DNA of 5,615 nucleotides from Anaerolineales bacterium (lineage in GTDB: Bacteria; Chloroflexota; Anaerolineae; 4572-78; J111): contig JAAUSP010000515.1 in the NCBI GenBank assembly GCA_012032575.1, forward strand, positions 1-5,615, in the 5' to 3' direction. Under the pieces are notes generated by a model. It did not search any database. It was not told the origin of the DNA and worked only from the letters and a program-made list of their open reading frames with translations. The position numbers and the translations under genes are program-made. Positions within the stretch are counted from its first letter, which is position 1, and each line of letters starts with the position of its first letter. Positions 1 through 5,535 of the stretch are shown here, piece by piece.

Positions 1-115
1 CGCGCACCAGCAGCCGCCAACCCACGCGCCATCTCGCCGCCAAGCACCCCGTCGCGCCAGTGACGATTGCGACCTTCCCGTTCAGTGAGAAGAGTTGTTC
101 GATCAGTGTTGTCAT
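1..115 (-). CDS. SDR-family oxidoreductase, N-terminal part, with apparent frameshift (runs off the window)
   Basis: On the minus strand an ATG at 115 opens a frame reading MTTLIEQLFSLNGKVAIVTG followed by ATG (residues 1-23). This is the typical first beta strand and start of the NAD(P)-binding loop of short-chain dehydrogenases. A good ribosome binding site, AAGGA, lies at 122-126, a few bases upstream of this ATG. After residue 23 the frame gives an implausible Trp/Arg-rich string. The neighbouring frame instead reads VLGGEMARGLAAAGAR, exactly what should follow in an SDR. The switch falls at a run of four Gs (47-50 on the plus strand, written as C); a fifth G would restore one frame. The TG-x-x-G-V-L-G-G form of the loop resembles the mannonate/fructuronate oxidoreductase (UxuB/YjmF-like) branch, but about 38 residues are too few to assign a substrate. 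It is transcribed divergently from etfA. Family call is fairly sure; whether the gene is really broken or this is a sequencing error is open. Confidence 0.7.
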   Translation of the reverse strand, partial: MTTLIEQLFSLNGKVAIVTGATGCLAARWRVGWRLLVR

Positions 116-130
116 CGATGTTCCTTATTA

Positions 131-171
131 TTTCGCACGGCGCGACGACTTCGCCGTCGCACCGTGCGAAA
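131..171. repeat. Long hairpin in the SDR/etfA divergent spacer
   Basis: A 10-bp perfect outer stem (TTTCGCACGG at 131-140 with CCGTGCGAAA at 162-171) encloses one mismatched pair and a perfect 6-bp inner stem (GCGACG at 142-147 with CGTCGC at 155-160) around a 7-nt loop. It lies just upstream of the SDR ribosome binding site, so it would fall in that gene's 5' leader. It has no T-run on either side and is therefore not an obvious terminator. It could be an operator-like palindrome, a mobile palindromic repeat, or a leader structure; the sequence alone does not decide. Confidence 0.6.
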
Positions 172-183
172 ACGAGATCTTCT

Positions 184-200
184 GGGGGCCTGCGGCCCCC
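184..200. repeat. GC-rich palindrome (7-bp stem, 3-nt loop)
   Basis: GGGGGCC at 184-190 pairs perfectly with GGCCCCC at 194-200 around the loop TGC. A weaker 5-bp inverted repeat, TACGC at 208-212 with GCGTA at 218-222, follows. No T-run follows either one. They form part of a row of palindromes filling the spacer between the divergent SDR and etfA genes. Confidence 0.55.
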
Positions 201-231
201 AACCCCATACGCATCAAGCGTACCCATGTGA

Positions 232-266
232 CCCCACCCCAACCCTCCCCTGGCAGGGGAGGGGGG
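232..266. repeat. REP-like C-rich/G-rich palindromic repeat just upstream of etfA
   Basis: C-runs of 4, 4, 3 and 4 bases (232-250) are followed by a mirrored G-rich half. CCCTCCCCT at 243-251 pairs perfectly with AGGGGAGGG at 255-263 around GGC. This layout, a C-rich run leading into a short-looped stem, resembles palindromic repeats found in many copies between genes of environmental bacteria; its copy number here cannot be checked. It ends ten bases before the etfA ribosome binding site, so in a long transcript the stem could affect translation or early elongation. The minus strand also fits the pattern for a G-quadruplex: four G-runs with 1-, 2- and 1-base loops. Confidence 0.55.
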
Positions 267-288
267 AAGCGGAACGAGGAAAATAACT

Positions 289-1311
289 ATGACCGATAAC
301 CAAAACATCTGGATTTTTATCGAGCAGGACGAGGGCCAGTGTGCCGATGTCAGCCTGGAATTATTGAGCAAAGGGCGCGACCTGGCCGACACGCTGGACA
401 GCGAAGTTTGGGCCGTGCTGTGCGGCCATCAGGTGGGGGCGCTGGCTGAAAGCCTCATTCATTACGGCGCGGATCGGGTCCTGCTGGCCGATCACCCCGA
501 ACTGGAACTTTATCGCACCCTGCCCTACGCCCGCGTCGCCATTGATTTGGTGCAGGCCCGGCAGCCTTACATCTTTCTGATTGGGGCCAGCCCGGTCGGG
601 CGCGACCTGGCCCCCCGCATTGCCAGCGCGGTACGGGCCGGCCTGACCGCCGACTGCACCGACCTGCAAATTGGCGATTACACCTCCAAGCAGGAAAAGA
701 AAACCTTTCACAATTTGCTCTATCAGATTCGACCCGCTTTTGGCGGCAACCTGATTGCCACCATTGTCAATCCGCACCATCCTCCCCAAATGGCGACCGT
801 GCGGGAGGGCGTGATGCGCCGCCGCGAACCCGATCCCACCCGCCAGGGCGTGATCGAGCCGGTGGAGCCGGTTTTTGCCCCCGGCGACCTGGCCTTGCAG
901 GTGTTGAGCCGGCAAACCCGCGAATCCACGGTGAACCTGAAAGACTCGCCCGTGATTGTGGCTGGAGGTGCCGGGGTGAACAGCAAAGAAGAATTTCAAC
1001 TGGTCGAAGATTTGGCCAATCTGCTGGGCGGCGAGGTCGGCGCTTCGCGGGCGGCGGTTGACGCGGGCTATATTTCCCGTGAGCACCAGGTCGGCCAGAC
1101 CGGGATAACAGTGCGCCCACGGTTGTACATTGCCGCCGGTATCTCCGGGGCGGTCCAGCACCGGGCCGGTATGGACGAGTCGAACAAAATTATCGCCATC
1201 AACACCGACCCCAACGCCCCCATTTTCCAAATCGCCCACTACAAAATTGTCGGCGATGTGGCCGAGGTGCTGCCCCTGCTGATTAAGGCTTTGCGTGAGA
1301 AGGCGAAGTAG
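289..1311 (+). CDS. etfA: Electron transfer flavoprotein subunit alpha
   Basis: The 340-residue product is full length for an ETF alpha subunit. This cytoplasmic FAD protein, paired with the beta subunit, carries electrons from acyl-CoA dehydrogenases to a quinone reductase or, in some anaerobes, takes part in electron bifurcation. Residues 1 to about 190 form the N-terminal alpha/beta domain. Residues about 200-335 form the FAD domain with its hallmarks: GASRAAVD (251-258), VGQTG (268-272), the GISGAVQH segment (284-291) and INTDPNAPIF (304-313). The ATG at 289 follows a GAGGA ribosome binding site at 276-280 with 8-bp spacing. The next gene is an acyl-CoA dehydrogenase, a natural electron donor, 96 bases downstream on the same strand. 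No etfB is present upstream, where it normally lies; a divergent SDR is there instead. I could not pick out a convincing promoter in the palindrome-rich spacer. Whether this ETF is bifurcating or conventional cannot be settled from the alpha chain by eye. Confidence 0.95.
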   Translation: MTDNQNIWIFIEQDEGQCADVSLELLSKGRDLADTLDSEVWAVLCGHQVGALAESLIHYGADRVLLADHPELELYRTLPYARVAIDLVQARQPYIFLIGASPVGRDLAPRIASAVRAGLTADCTDLQIGDYTSKQEKKTFHNLLYQIRPAFGGNLIATIVNPHHPPQMATVREGVMRRREPDPTRQGVIEPVEPVFAPGDLALQVLSRQTRESTVNLKDSPVIVAGGAGVNSKEEFQLVEDLANLLGGEVGASRAAVDAGYISREHQVGQTGITVRPRLYIAAGISGAVQHRAGMDESNKIIAINTDPNAPIFQIAHYKIVGDVAEVLPLLIKALREKAK

Positions 1312-1338
1312 GGAGTAGGGAGTAAGGAGTAGGGAGTA
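1311..1338 (+). repeat. Four tandem copies of a 7-bp repeat, (G/A)GGAGTA
   Basis: GGGAGTA at 1311-1317, GGGAGTA at 1318-1324, AGGAGTA at 1325-1331 and GGGAGTA at 1332-1338 are tandem heptamers with one substitution. The first base is the last base of the etfA stop codon. The period is exactly seven, as in the short tandemly repeated repetitive (STRR) sequences known between genes in cyanobacteria. The units resemble ribosome binding sites, but no start codon follows closely, so a translational role is unlikely. Confidence 0.85.
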
Positions 1339-1365
1339 GTCAGAGGGTGGCAATCGTCCTGAAGG

Positions 1366-1380
1366 ATACCCTTGCGGTAT
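1366..1380 (+). repeat. Small hairpin upstream of the acyl-CoA dehydrogenase gene
   Basis: ATACC at 1366-1370 and GGTAT at 1376-1380 pair perfectly around the loop CTTGC. The hairpin directly abuts the AAATCGT heptamer repeats. It has no T-run, so it is not a terminator. It may be part of the same repeat module. Confidence 0.45.
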
Positions 1381-1400
1381 AAATCGTAAATCGTAAATCG
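1381..1400 (+). repeat. Tandem 7-bp repeat AAATCGT, nearly three copies
   Basis: AAATCGT at 1381-1387 and 1388-1394, then AAATCG at 1395-1400, make 2.9 perfect copies of a heptamer. The last G merges into the GAGGA ribosome binding site (1400-1404) of the dehydrogenase gene, so the repeats lie directly in its translation initiation region. Gain or loss of a unit would move upstream sequence without touching the coding region. Confidence 0.85.
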
Positions 1401-1407
1401 AGGATGT

Positions 1408-3120
1408 ATGGCAGAGAATTTTTACCTGGACAATCTGGATCTCCAGTTTCATTTAGATAAGTTGGATTTGAGCGAAGTGGTCGAACTCAAGGAAAAGGGC
1501 TACGCTTATCGCGCCCAGTATCCGACTGCGCCGCGCCATTACCAGGACGCCAAAGATAATTACCGGGTGCTGCTGGAAGTGCTGGGCGAAATCTGCGCTA
1601 CGGTGATTGCGCCCCGCGCGGCAGAGGCCGACGAGGAAGGCGTGCAGTTCAAAGACGGGCAGGTATCGTATGCCGCCGCCACCCAGGAGGCGATTGAAGC
1701 CCTCAAGCAGGCCGAACTGATGGGGATTATGCTGCCCTGGGAGTACGGCGGGCTGAACCTGCCGGAGACCATCTACCAGATGATGGTCGAGGTGGTTTCG
1801 CGGGCCGAGGGCGGGCTGATGACCATTTTTGGCCTGCAAGAAATTGCCTCGACCATCGGCGAGTACGGCGACGAGGCCATGAAGGCCCGCGTTTTGCCCC
1901 GCTTTTCCAGTGGCGAAGTCGCCGGAGCGATGGTGCTGACCGAGCCGGACGCCGGTTCTGATTTGGGTGCGGTGCAGACCCGCGCCACTTACGACGAGGC
2001 CGCCGGAGTCTGGCGGATCAACGGGGTCAAGCGCTTTATCACCAACGGCAACGCCCAAATTATGGTGGTGCTGGCTCGCAGCGAAGAAGGTACGGTGGAC
2101 GCACGCGGGCTGTCGCTCTTTCTGGTGGAACGGGATGAGACAGTCCACACCCGCCGCATCGAGCACAAAATCGGCATCCACACCTCGCCGACCTGCGAAA
2201 TCCAATTTGTCAACACCCCGGCCGAATTGATCGGCAAGCGGCGTTTTGGCCTGGTCCGTTATGCCATGGGGCTGATGAACGGGGCCAGACTGGCCGTCTC
2301 GGCCCAGGCATTGGGCATCGCCGAGGCTGCTTATCGCGAGGCGCACCAGTATGCCAACGCCCGCATCCAGTTCAACCGGCCCATTCGTGACATCCCGGCG
2401 GTCTCGCGGATGTTGCTTTCCATGCGCGGCGAGATCGAAGCGGCCCGCGCTCTGATTTATGAAACCGGGCGCTGGGTAGACCTGAACAAAGCCTACGATC
2501 ATATCGAAAATCCCACCCCGGCGGACAAACAGCGTCTCAAACAGGTGACTTCCCTGGCCGATGCCCTGACCCCCATGACCAAGTATTACACCACCGAGAT
2601 GGGCAACCGGGTTTGCTCGATGGCGATGCAGGTGCATGGCGGCGTGGGCTATATGCGCGAATTTAACGTGGAGCGGCATTACCGCGACATCCGCGTGACC
2701 AATATTTATGAAGGCACCAGCCAACTGCAAATTGTCGCGGCCATGAGCAAGCTGCTGGGACACGCCCTGGATGAACTGCTGGACGAGTGGGCCGGCCTCG
2801 ATTATGGCCCGGAGCTGGCTTCGCTGCAAGGGAAGCTGGTCGAGGCCAACGAGCTATTGAAGCGGGCAACCGACCATCTGAAGGAGCAGGAGCGCGAGGT
2901 AATTGATTACTACGCCGCCGATCTGACCGATATGGCCGTTTATATCGTCAATTCCTGGCTGCTGCTGCAAGACGCCCGGCAGTCGGAGCGCAAGCAAGCC
3001 ATCGCCCGGGTTTACCTGGCCGAACATCTACCTCAGGTCCACCGCGCCGGCGAAGCCATCCACGCCGCCGATGCCACCCCGCTGGAGGTGAGAGGGACTG
3101 TGCTGGCCGAGCCGTTTTAG
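1408..3120 (+). CDS. Acyl-CoA dehydrogenase, long (570-residue) form
   Basis: A FAD-dependent dehydrogenase that introduces the alpha-beta double bond into an acyl-CoA and hands the electrons to ETF, encoded just upstream. Residues about 50-165 match the N-terminal helical domain. The middle beta domain carries the flavin/substrate signatures LTEPDAGSD (177-185) and RFITNGN (209-215). The C-terminal helical domain follows from about 280, with QVHGGVGYMRE (408-418) and IYEGTSQLQ (433-441). E435 aligns with the catalytic base of the medium-chain type enzymes. Common family members are about 380 residues; this one has an N-terminal extension of roughly 45 residues and a C-terminal helical region of about 120, like the long anaerobe-type and DmdC/VLCAD-like members. 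The start follows GAGGA at 1400-1404 with a short 3-bp gap; no better start is seen. No signal peptide is visible. The acyl substrate (fatty, branched or aromatic-derived) cannot be told from sequence. Confidence 0.93.
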   Translation: MAENFYLDNLDLQFHLDKLDLSEVVELKEKGYAYRAQYPTAPRHYQDAKDNYRVLLEVLGEICATVIAPRAAEADEEGVQFKDGQVSYAAATQEAIEALKQAELMGIMLPWEYGGLNLPETIYQMMVEVVSRAEGGLMTIFGLQEIASTIGEYGDEAMKARVLPRFSSGEVAGAMVLTEPDAGSDLGAVQTRATYDEAAGVWRINGVKRFITNGNAQIMVVLARSEEGTVDARGLSLFLVERDETVHTRRIEHKIGIHTSPTCEIQFVNTPAELIGKRRFGLVRYAMGLMNGARLAVSAQALGIAEAAYREAHQYANARIQFNRPIRDIPAVSRMLLSMRGEIEAARALIYETGRWVDLNKAYDHIENPTPADKQRLKQVTSLADALTPMTKYYTTEMGNRVCSMAMQVHGGVGYMREFNVERHYRDIRVTNIYEGTSQLQIVAAMSKLLGHALDELLDEWAGLDYGPELASLQGKLVEANELLKRATDHLKEQEREVIDYYAADLTDMAVYIVNSWLLLQDARQSERKQAIARVYLAEHLPQVHRAGEAIHAADATPLEVRGTVLAEPF

Positions 3121-3124
3121 GAGC

Positions 3125-3150
3125 GACCGCCGACCGATGACCGCCGACCG
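3125..3150 (+). repeat. Direct repeat of GACCGCCGACCG (two copies, 14-bp period)
   Basis: The 12-bp unit occurs at 3125-3136 and 3139-3150, separated by AT. The first copy starts five bases after the dehydrogenase stop codon. The second is the outer left arm of the terminator hairpin. Because both copies complement the same right arm (around 3181-3191), the RNA has two alternative outer pairings. Confidence 0.8.
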
Positions 3151-3200
3151 CAGACTGTCCAGGAGAACCTGGCAGTTTGCCGTCGGTGGTCTTTTTATTT
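3139..3200 (+). terminator. Very long rho-independent terminator for the etfA-dehydrogenase unit
   Basis: Bases 3139-3157 pair with 3173-3191 (19 positions: 16 Watson-Crick pairs, two G-T wobbles, one C-C mismatch). After one bulged T at 3158, a perfect inner 5-bp stem CCAGG (3159-3163) / CCTGG (3168-3172) closes on the tetraloop AGAA. The stem is followed at once by TTTTTATTT (3192-3200). It begins 18 bases after the dehydrogenase stop codon. About 24 paired positions is unusually long for an intrinsic terminator. Confidence 0.9.
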
Positions 3201-3235
3201 CGGGTGATCCCGGTAATGGGGTCATCCGAAATTTT
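3197..3235 (+). terminator. Second hairpin, possible back-up terminator
   Basis: Bases 3197-3211 pair with 3218-3232 over 15 positions with two G-T wobbles and no mismatch, around a 6-nt loop (GGTAAT). TTTT follows, interrupted by the last paired T. The left arm begins inside the T-run of the first terminator, so the two hairpins sit in tandem. On the minus strand no T-run follows, so it would terminate only rightward transcription. It could alternatively be a small palindromic repeat. Confidence 0.65.
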
Positions 3236-3236
3236 G

Positions 3237-3265
3237 TTTACAAAGGGTTTAGGGTGTGGTATGAT
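3237..3265 (+). promoter_or_regulatory. Sigma70-type promoter for the DUF433 gene
   Basis: A -35 element TTTACA (3237-3242, 5 of 6 matches to TTGACA) and a -10 element TATGAT (3260-3265, 5 of 6 matches to TATAAT) are separated by 17 bp, the optimal spacing. TG at 3257-3258 gives an extended -10 as well. Transcription would start near 3272, leaving a leader of about 70 bases before the ATG at 3345. It follows directly after the tandem terminators, so DUF433 is a separate transcription unit. Confidence 0.75.
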
Positions 3266-3344
3266 AGATACAGGATTCAGTCAATTATTGGAAGGCTGAA
3301 TAAACATCTCTGATACTGTAATAATGGATGAGGGCGAAATAACG

Positions 3345-3704
3345 ATGGAAAACATCTTAACCCAACACATCAAAATAACCCCGGGACTGCGTGGGGGAAA
3401 ACCTCATTTAGCCAATACCCGCATCACTGTATCGGATATTGCTATTATGCACCTCAAAATGGGCCAAACCGTGCCGGAAATTGCCGCCGAATACGATCTT
3501 AATCTGGCCAGCGTCTATGCCGCCCTGGCTTATTATTACGACCATCGCGCCGAAATAGATAGTCAAATTGAAGCAGACGAAGCATTTGTGGCTGCATTTC
3601 GCCAGCAAAACCCTTCTAAACTCCAGACTAAATCAAATCAACTGAGGTATGACTTACCTTTCGACAATTTTATGACGAGGACAGGGAAATATGGGCCGAG
3701 CTAG
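3345..3704 (+). CDS. DUF433 domain protein (antitoxin-like), C-terminus altered by IS insertion
   Basis: The product has the DUF433 pattern: an N-terminal ITPGLRGGKPHLANTRITV stretch (residues 11-29), then a helix-turn-helix-like region with VPEIAAEYDLNLASVYAALA (43-62) and YYYDHRAEID (63-72). The family is small (about 75-115 residues), has a VapB-like DNA-binding fold, and often sits next to a PIN-like (DUF5615) toxin; direct function is mostly unproven. I chose the ATG at 3345 because GAGGG lies at 3330-3334 ahead of it and the protein then starts MENILTQHIKITPG, as relatives do. An in-frame ATG at 3324 has no ribosome binding site. Host sequence ends at residue 102. Residues 103-119 (D-L-P-F-D-N-F ... 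Y-G-P-S) are read from the IS inverted repeat, and the stop at 3702-3704 is inside the IS. The core domain looks complete, so the protein may still work. No toxin partner is visible. Confidence 0.88.
   Translation: MENILTQHIKITPGLRGGKPHLANTRITVSDIAIMHLKMGQTVPEIAAEYDLNLASVYAALAYYYDHRAEIDSQIEADEAFVAAFRQQNPSKLQTKSNQLRYDLPFDNFMTRTGKYGPS
3652..3692 (+). repeat. IS terminal inverted repeat, transposase 3' side
   Basis: The tip ACTTACCTTTCGACAATTTT (3652-3671) is perfectly repeated in inverse at 5516-5535. A further 21 bp inward match at 14 positions. The transposase stop codon (TAA, 3670-3672 on the minus strand) and its last few codons lie within this repeat. On the plus strand it is read through by the DUF433 frame. 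Confidence 0.9.
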
Positions 3705-5415
3705 CGGGAGCGAGGCGGTAAATCGTCTCAGGTATGCCCAAAACATCCAAAATATACTTTTGCAACGGGTTCAGTTCTTCGACAATTTGGCCGGTCGTGC
3801 CCTCAGCCAACCAGTGCAAGCCAGTAAAACGGGCCAACAAGCGTTCGGCACTGGGCTGAGCTGTCTTCATTTTGGGATTGCCAGGGACCAGCCCGGACAT
3901 TTTTTCGCCCCGTTGGGCCAGTTTTTGCTGAGCCACAAACTCCAACAGGGTCAGGGCTTGCAGGGCGATGAACAGCAACAGCATCAAGCCGCGGATGCGT
4001 TCGGGGATTTGCAGGAACAAGGGCAAAACCGGCAGGCTGCCGCGCTTAAAGCGGTGCATCCCGTGCTCGACCAGATATTCATCGCGATAGTAGTCGATGG
4101 CTTGGGTCAGGCTGAGTTGGTCCGGGGCGGCATTGGTGACGTGGATGCGCCAGCCGGCCAGTTGGCGGGCCTCGGCAATGGCGGCGGGGTGCCGGTCAAC
4201 GGTCAAGTGGGTCTGGCAGAGCTGGACGATTTCAGTGGGTCGGTTGGGGCCAGGCCGACCCCGGCCGATCTGGCGGACCTGTTCGCTGACCGTCTCGCTG
4301 ACGGTGACGGTCAGCAGCCCGACCACCCGGCGGCGGTCCAGGACTTTTTGGGCGGCGGCAGTCAGTTCGAGGGCCGGAGTTTTGCCCTTGGGATTGAGCC
4401 GGCCCAACTCCGCCTCGGCCTGCTGCAAGCGCTTCTCCAAGCTGGCCTGGTGGCGCTGGGCCAACTTGTCACTGCGCGTGACCAACCAGCGTTCCAGCCA
4501 GTGATGGCGCGTTTGACCCGCTTCCTGGGGCAGGTCATACAGCCCCAATTCGATGACAAAACCAACCCCAATCTGAACCGGCTGGCTGTGGTCGTCCTGG
4601 CGGTCGGCCAGGAGGATCGCTTCCGGCTCGACCGGCGGCTGCAAGACCCAGGCCCGCAGATACTCCGGCGTTTTGCCGGTCATCGGCAAGGGGAACAGAT
4701 ACCTCCCCTGCTCGACGTCAATGTAGCTCCGGCTGGCCAGAGCCGCTGCTTTGCTGTCGGCAATGAACAGAAAGTGACGGTGGCCGATAGTCTGGCTCAT
4801 TTGGTGCCAGGCCGGCACATACAACGGATCATCGGCCCCGTTGCCAGGCACCATCGCCGTATACAACGGCACCCCGGCTGGGTCCAACGTCCCCAACCCC
4901 TGTTTGAATTGCAGCAAGTCCGGCCGATGATCCTTACTGTGACCAAAGGCCAACCAGCCCTGGCCCGCCTGACCCTGCTCATCCGGCGCGTGATAGACAC
5001 TAAAGCTGGTCGTGTCGTAGCGCCCCCGCTCCGTCGGCAGTCGGTACGCCTGGATCAGGTGTCGCCCCAATTCCTGTTGCAACTGCTCGCCCCGGCTTTC
5101 GTCTTCACCCAACTCGCTCAACAAGTCTCCCAACCGGTCATCGGTCGCATCTTTGACCTGGATCGGCCACCCGGTCACCTGGCGCAGCAGCCCATGATGT
5201 TGCGCCACCCACTCCTCCATCCCGCACAGTCGATGGTTGCACAGGTAAATCACGTACACCACAAACAACAGGGCCAACTGCCCATAACTCAACCCCTGCC
5301 GGTTCCCGTGCGGCGGCGGCAACACCCGATCAATCATCACCTCGACTTGCATTTTCTGCAACCAGTAGATCAACAACGGTATTTCATCGACCCGTTCAAT
5401 CGTCGTTTTAGCCAT
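3670..5415 (-). CDS. IS1634-family transposase (DDE type)
   Basis: Cuts and joins the ends of the surrounding element. The 581-residue length fits the family. An N-terminal region (about 1-120) with a hydrophobic stretch near 47-58 matches the DUF4277-type start of these transposases. The RNase H-like DDE core follows: D134 in GRYDTTSF (131-138), D220 in FLFIADSKAA (215-224) and E450 in the YRDEYLVEHGMHRFK segment (443-457), where Y, R, E and K form the family's Y-R-E-K signature. The long insert between D220 and E450 (about 230 residues, part of it a charged helical stretch at 315-340) is usual for IS4-like enzymes. The ATG at 5415 has GGAGGG four bases upstream. The leader to the right inverted repeat is about 80-100 bases, with no clear promoter. 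The reading frame is uninterrupted, so the enzyme may be active. Its 3' end overlaps the DUF433 3' end tail to tail by 35 bp. Confidence 0.95.
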   Translation of the reverse strand: MAKTTIERVDEIPLLIYWLQKMQVEVMIDRVLPPPHGNRQGLSYGQLALLFVVYVIYLCNHRLCGMEEWVAQHHGLLRQVTGWPIQVKDATDDRLGDLLSELGEDESRGEQLQQELGRHLIQAYRLPTERGRYDTTSFSVYHAPDEQGQAGQGWLAFGHSKDHRPDLLQFKQGLGTLDPAGVPLYTAMVPGNGADDPLYVPAWHQMSQTIGHRHFLFIADSKAAALASRSYIDVEQGRYLFPLPMTGKTPEYLRAWVLQPPVEPEAILLADRQDDHSQPVQIGVGFVIELGLYDLPQEAGQTRHHWLERWLVTRSDKLAQRHQASLEKRLQQAEAELGRLNPKGKTPALELTAAAQKVLDRRRVVGLLTVTVSETVSEQVRQIGRGRPGPNRPTEIVQLCQTHLTVDRHPAAIAEARQLAGWRIHVTNAAPDQLSLTQAIDYYRDEYLVEHGMHRFKRGSLPVLPLFLQIPERIRGLMLLLFIALQALTLLEFVAQQKLAQRGEKMSGLVPGNPKMKTAQPSAERLLARFTGLHWLAEGTTGQIVEELNPLQKYILDVLGIPETIYRLAPASSAHISLSSS

Positions 5416-5494
5416 CCGGCCCTCCAGCTAGTCGTCAGGTTTTATCCTCTCACTGTAGCACAAAGGACCGGGGCTGTCACCCTGAGGTACCTGG

Positions 5495-5535
5495 ATAATT
5501 CCGTAACCTCATTCAAAAATTGTCGAAAGGTAAGT
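5495..5535 (-). repeat. IS terminal inverted repeat, transposase 5' side
   Basis: Mirror of the repeat at 3652-3692: the outer 20 bp (5516-5535) match perfectly and the inner 21 bp match at 14 positions. It lies upstream of the transposase start. In this family the transposase usually binds the repeats, which could let it repress its own promoter; that is inference. Confidence 0.9.

Larger units (their letters stand above)
3652..5535 (-). mobile_element. IS1634-family (IS4-like) insertion sequence, about 1.88 kb, apparently complete
   Basis: A 581-residue DDE transposase on the minus strand is bracketed by inverted repeats: 20 bp perfect at the tips (3652-3671 and 5516-5535), and 34 matches over 41 bp when extended inward (3652-3692 against 5495-5535). 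Size and single-gene layout fit the IS1634 family. The left end lies in the 3' end of the DUF433 gene. Bases flanking the perfect repeats are not duplicated; the only nearby candidate is GTATG at 3647-3651 and 5541-5545, which would require five extra bases (5536-5540) on the right end. Some family members (IS1634 and IS1549) make target duplications of unusual and variable length, so a short duplication need not be present. Confidence 0.9.

Noticed and set aside
131..171. Riboswitch in the SDR leader
   Set aside because: It is only a single hairpin with no conserved aptamer core or expression platform that I can recognise.
60..299. Short plus-strand open frames through the SDR/etfA spacer
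   Set aside because: They run antisense to the SDR start and then through palindromic repeats, have no ribosome binding site, and their translations look random.
1311..1400. CRISPR-like array
   Set aside because: The units are 7 bp, directly adjacent and without spacers, so this is a simple tandem repeat.
361..2829. Long minus-strand open frames opposite etfA (361-1452) and the dehydrogenase (1453-2829)
   Set aside because: They mirror well-supported plus-strand genes. Their translations are rich in His, Gly, Arg and Pro with no known domain, typical of antisense shadows in GC-rich DNA.
3324..3344. Upstream ATG (3324) as the DUF433 start
   Set aside because: It lacks a ribosome binding site, whereas the ATG at 3345 has GAGGG upstream and gives the N-terminus expected for the family. 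It remains possible.
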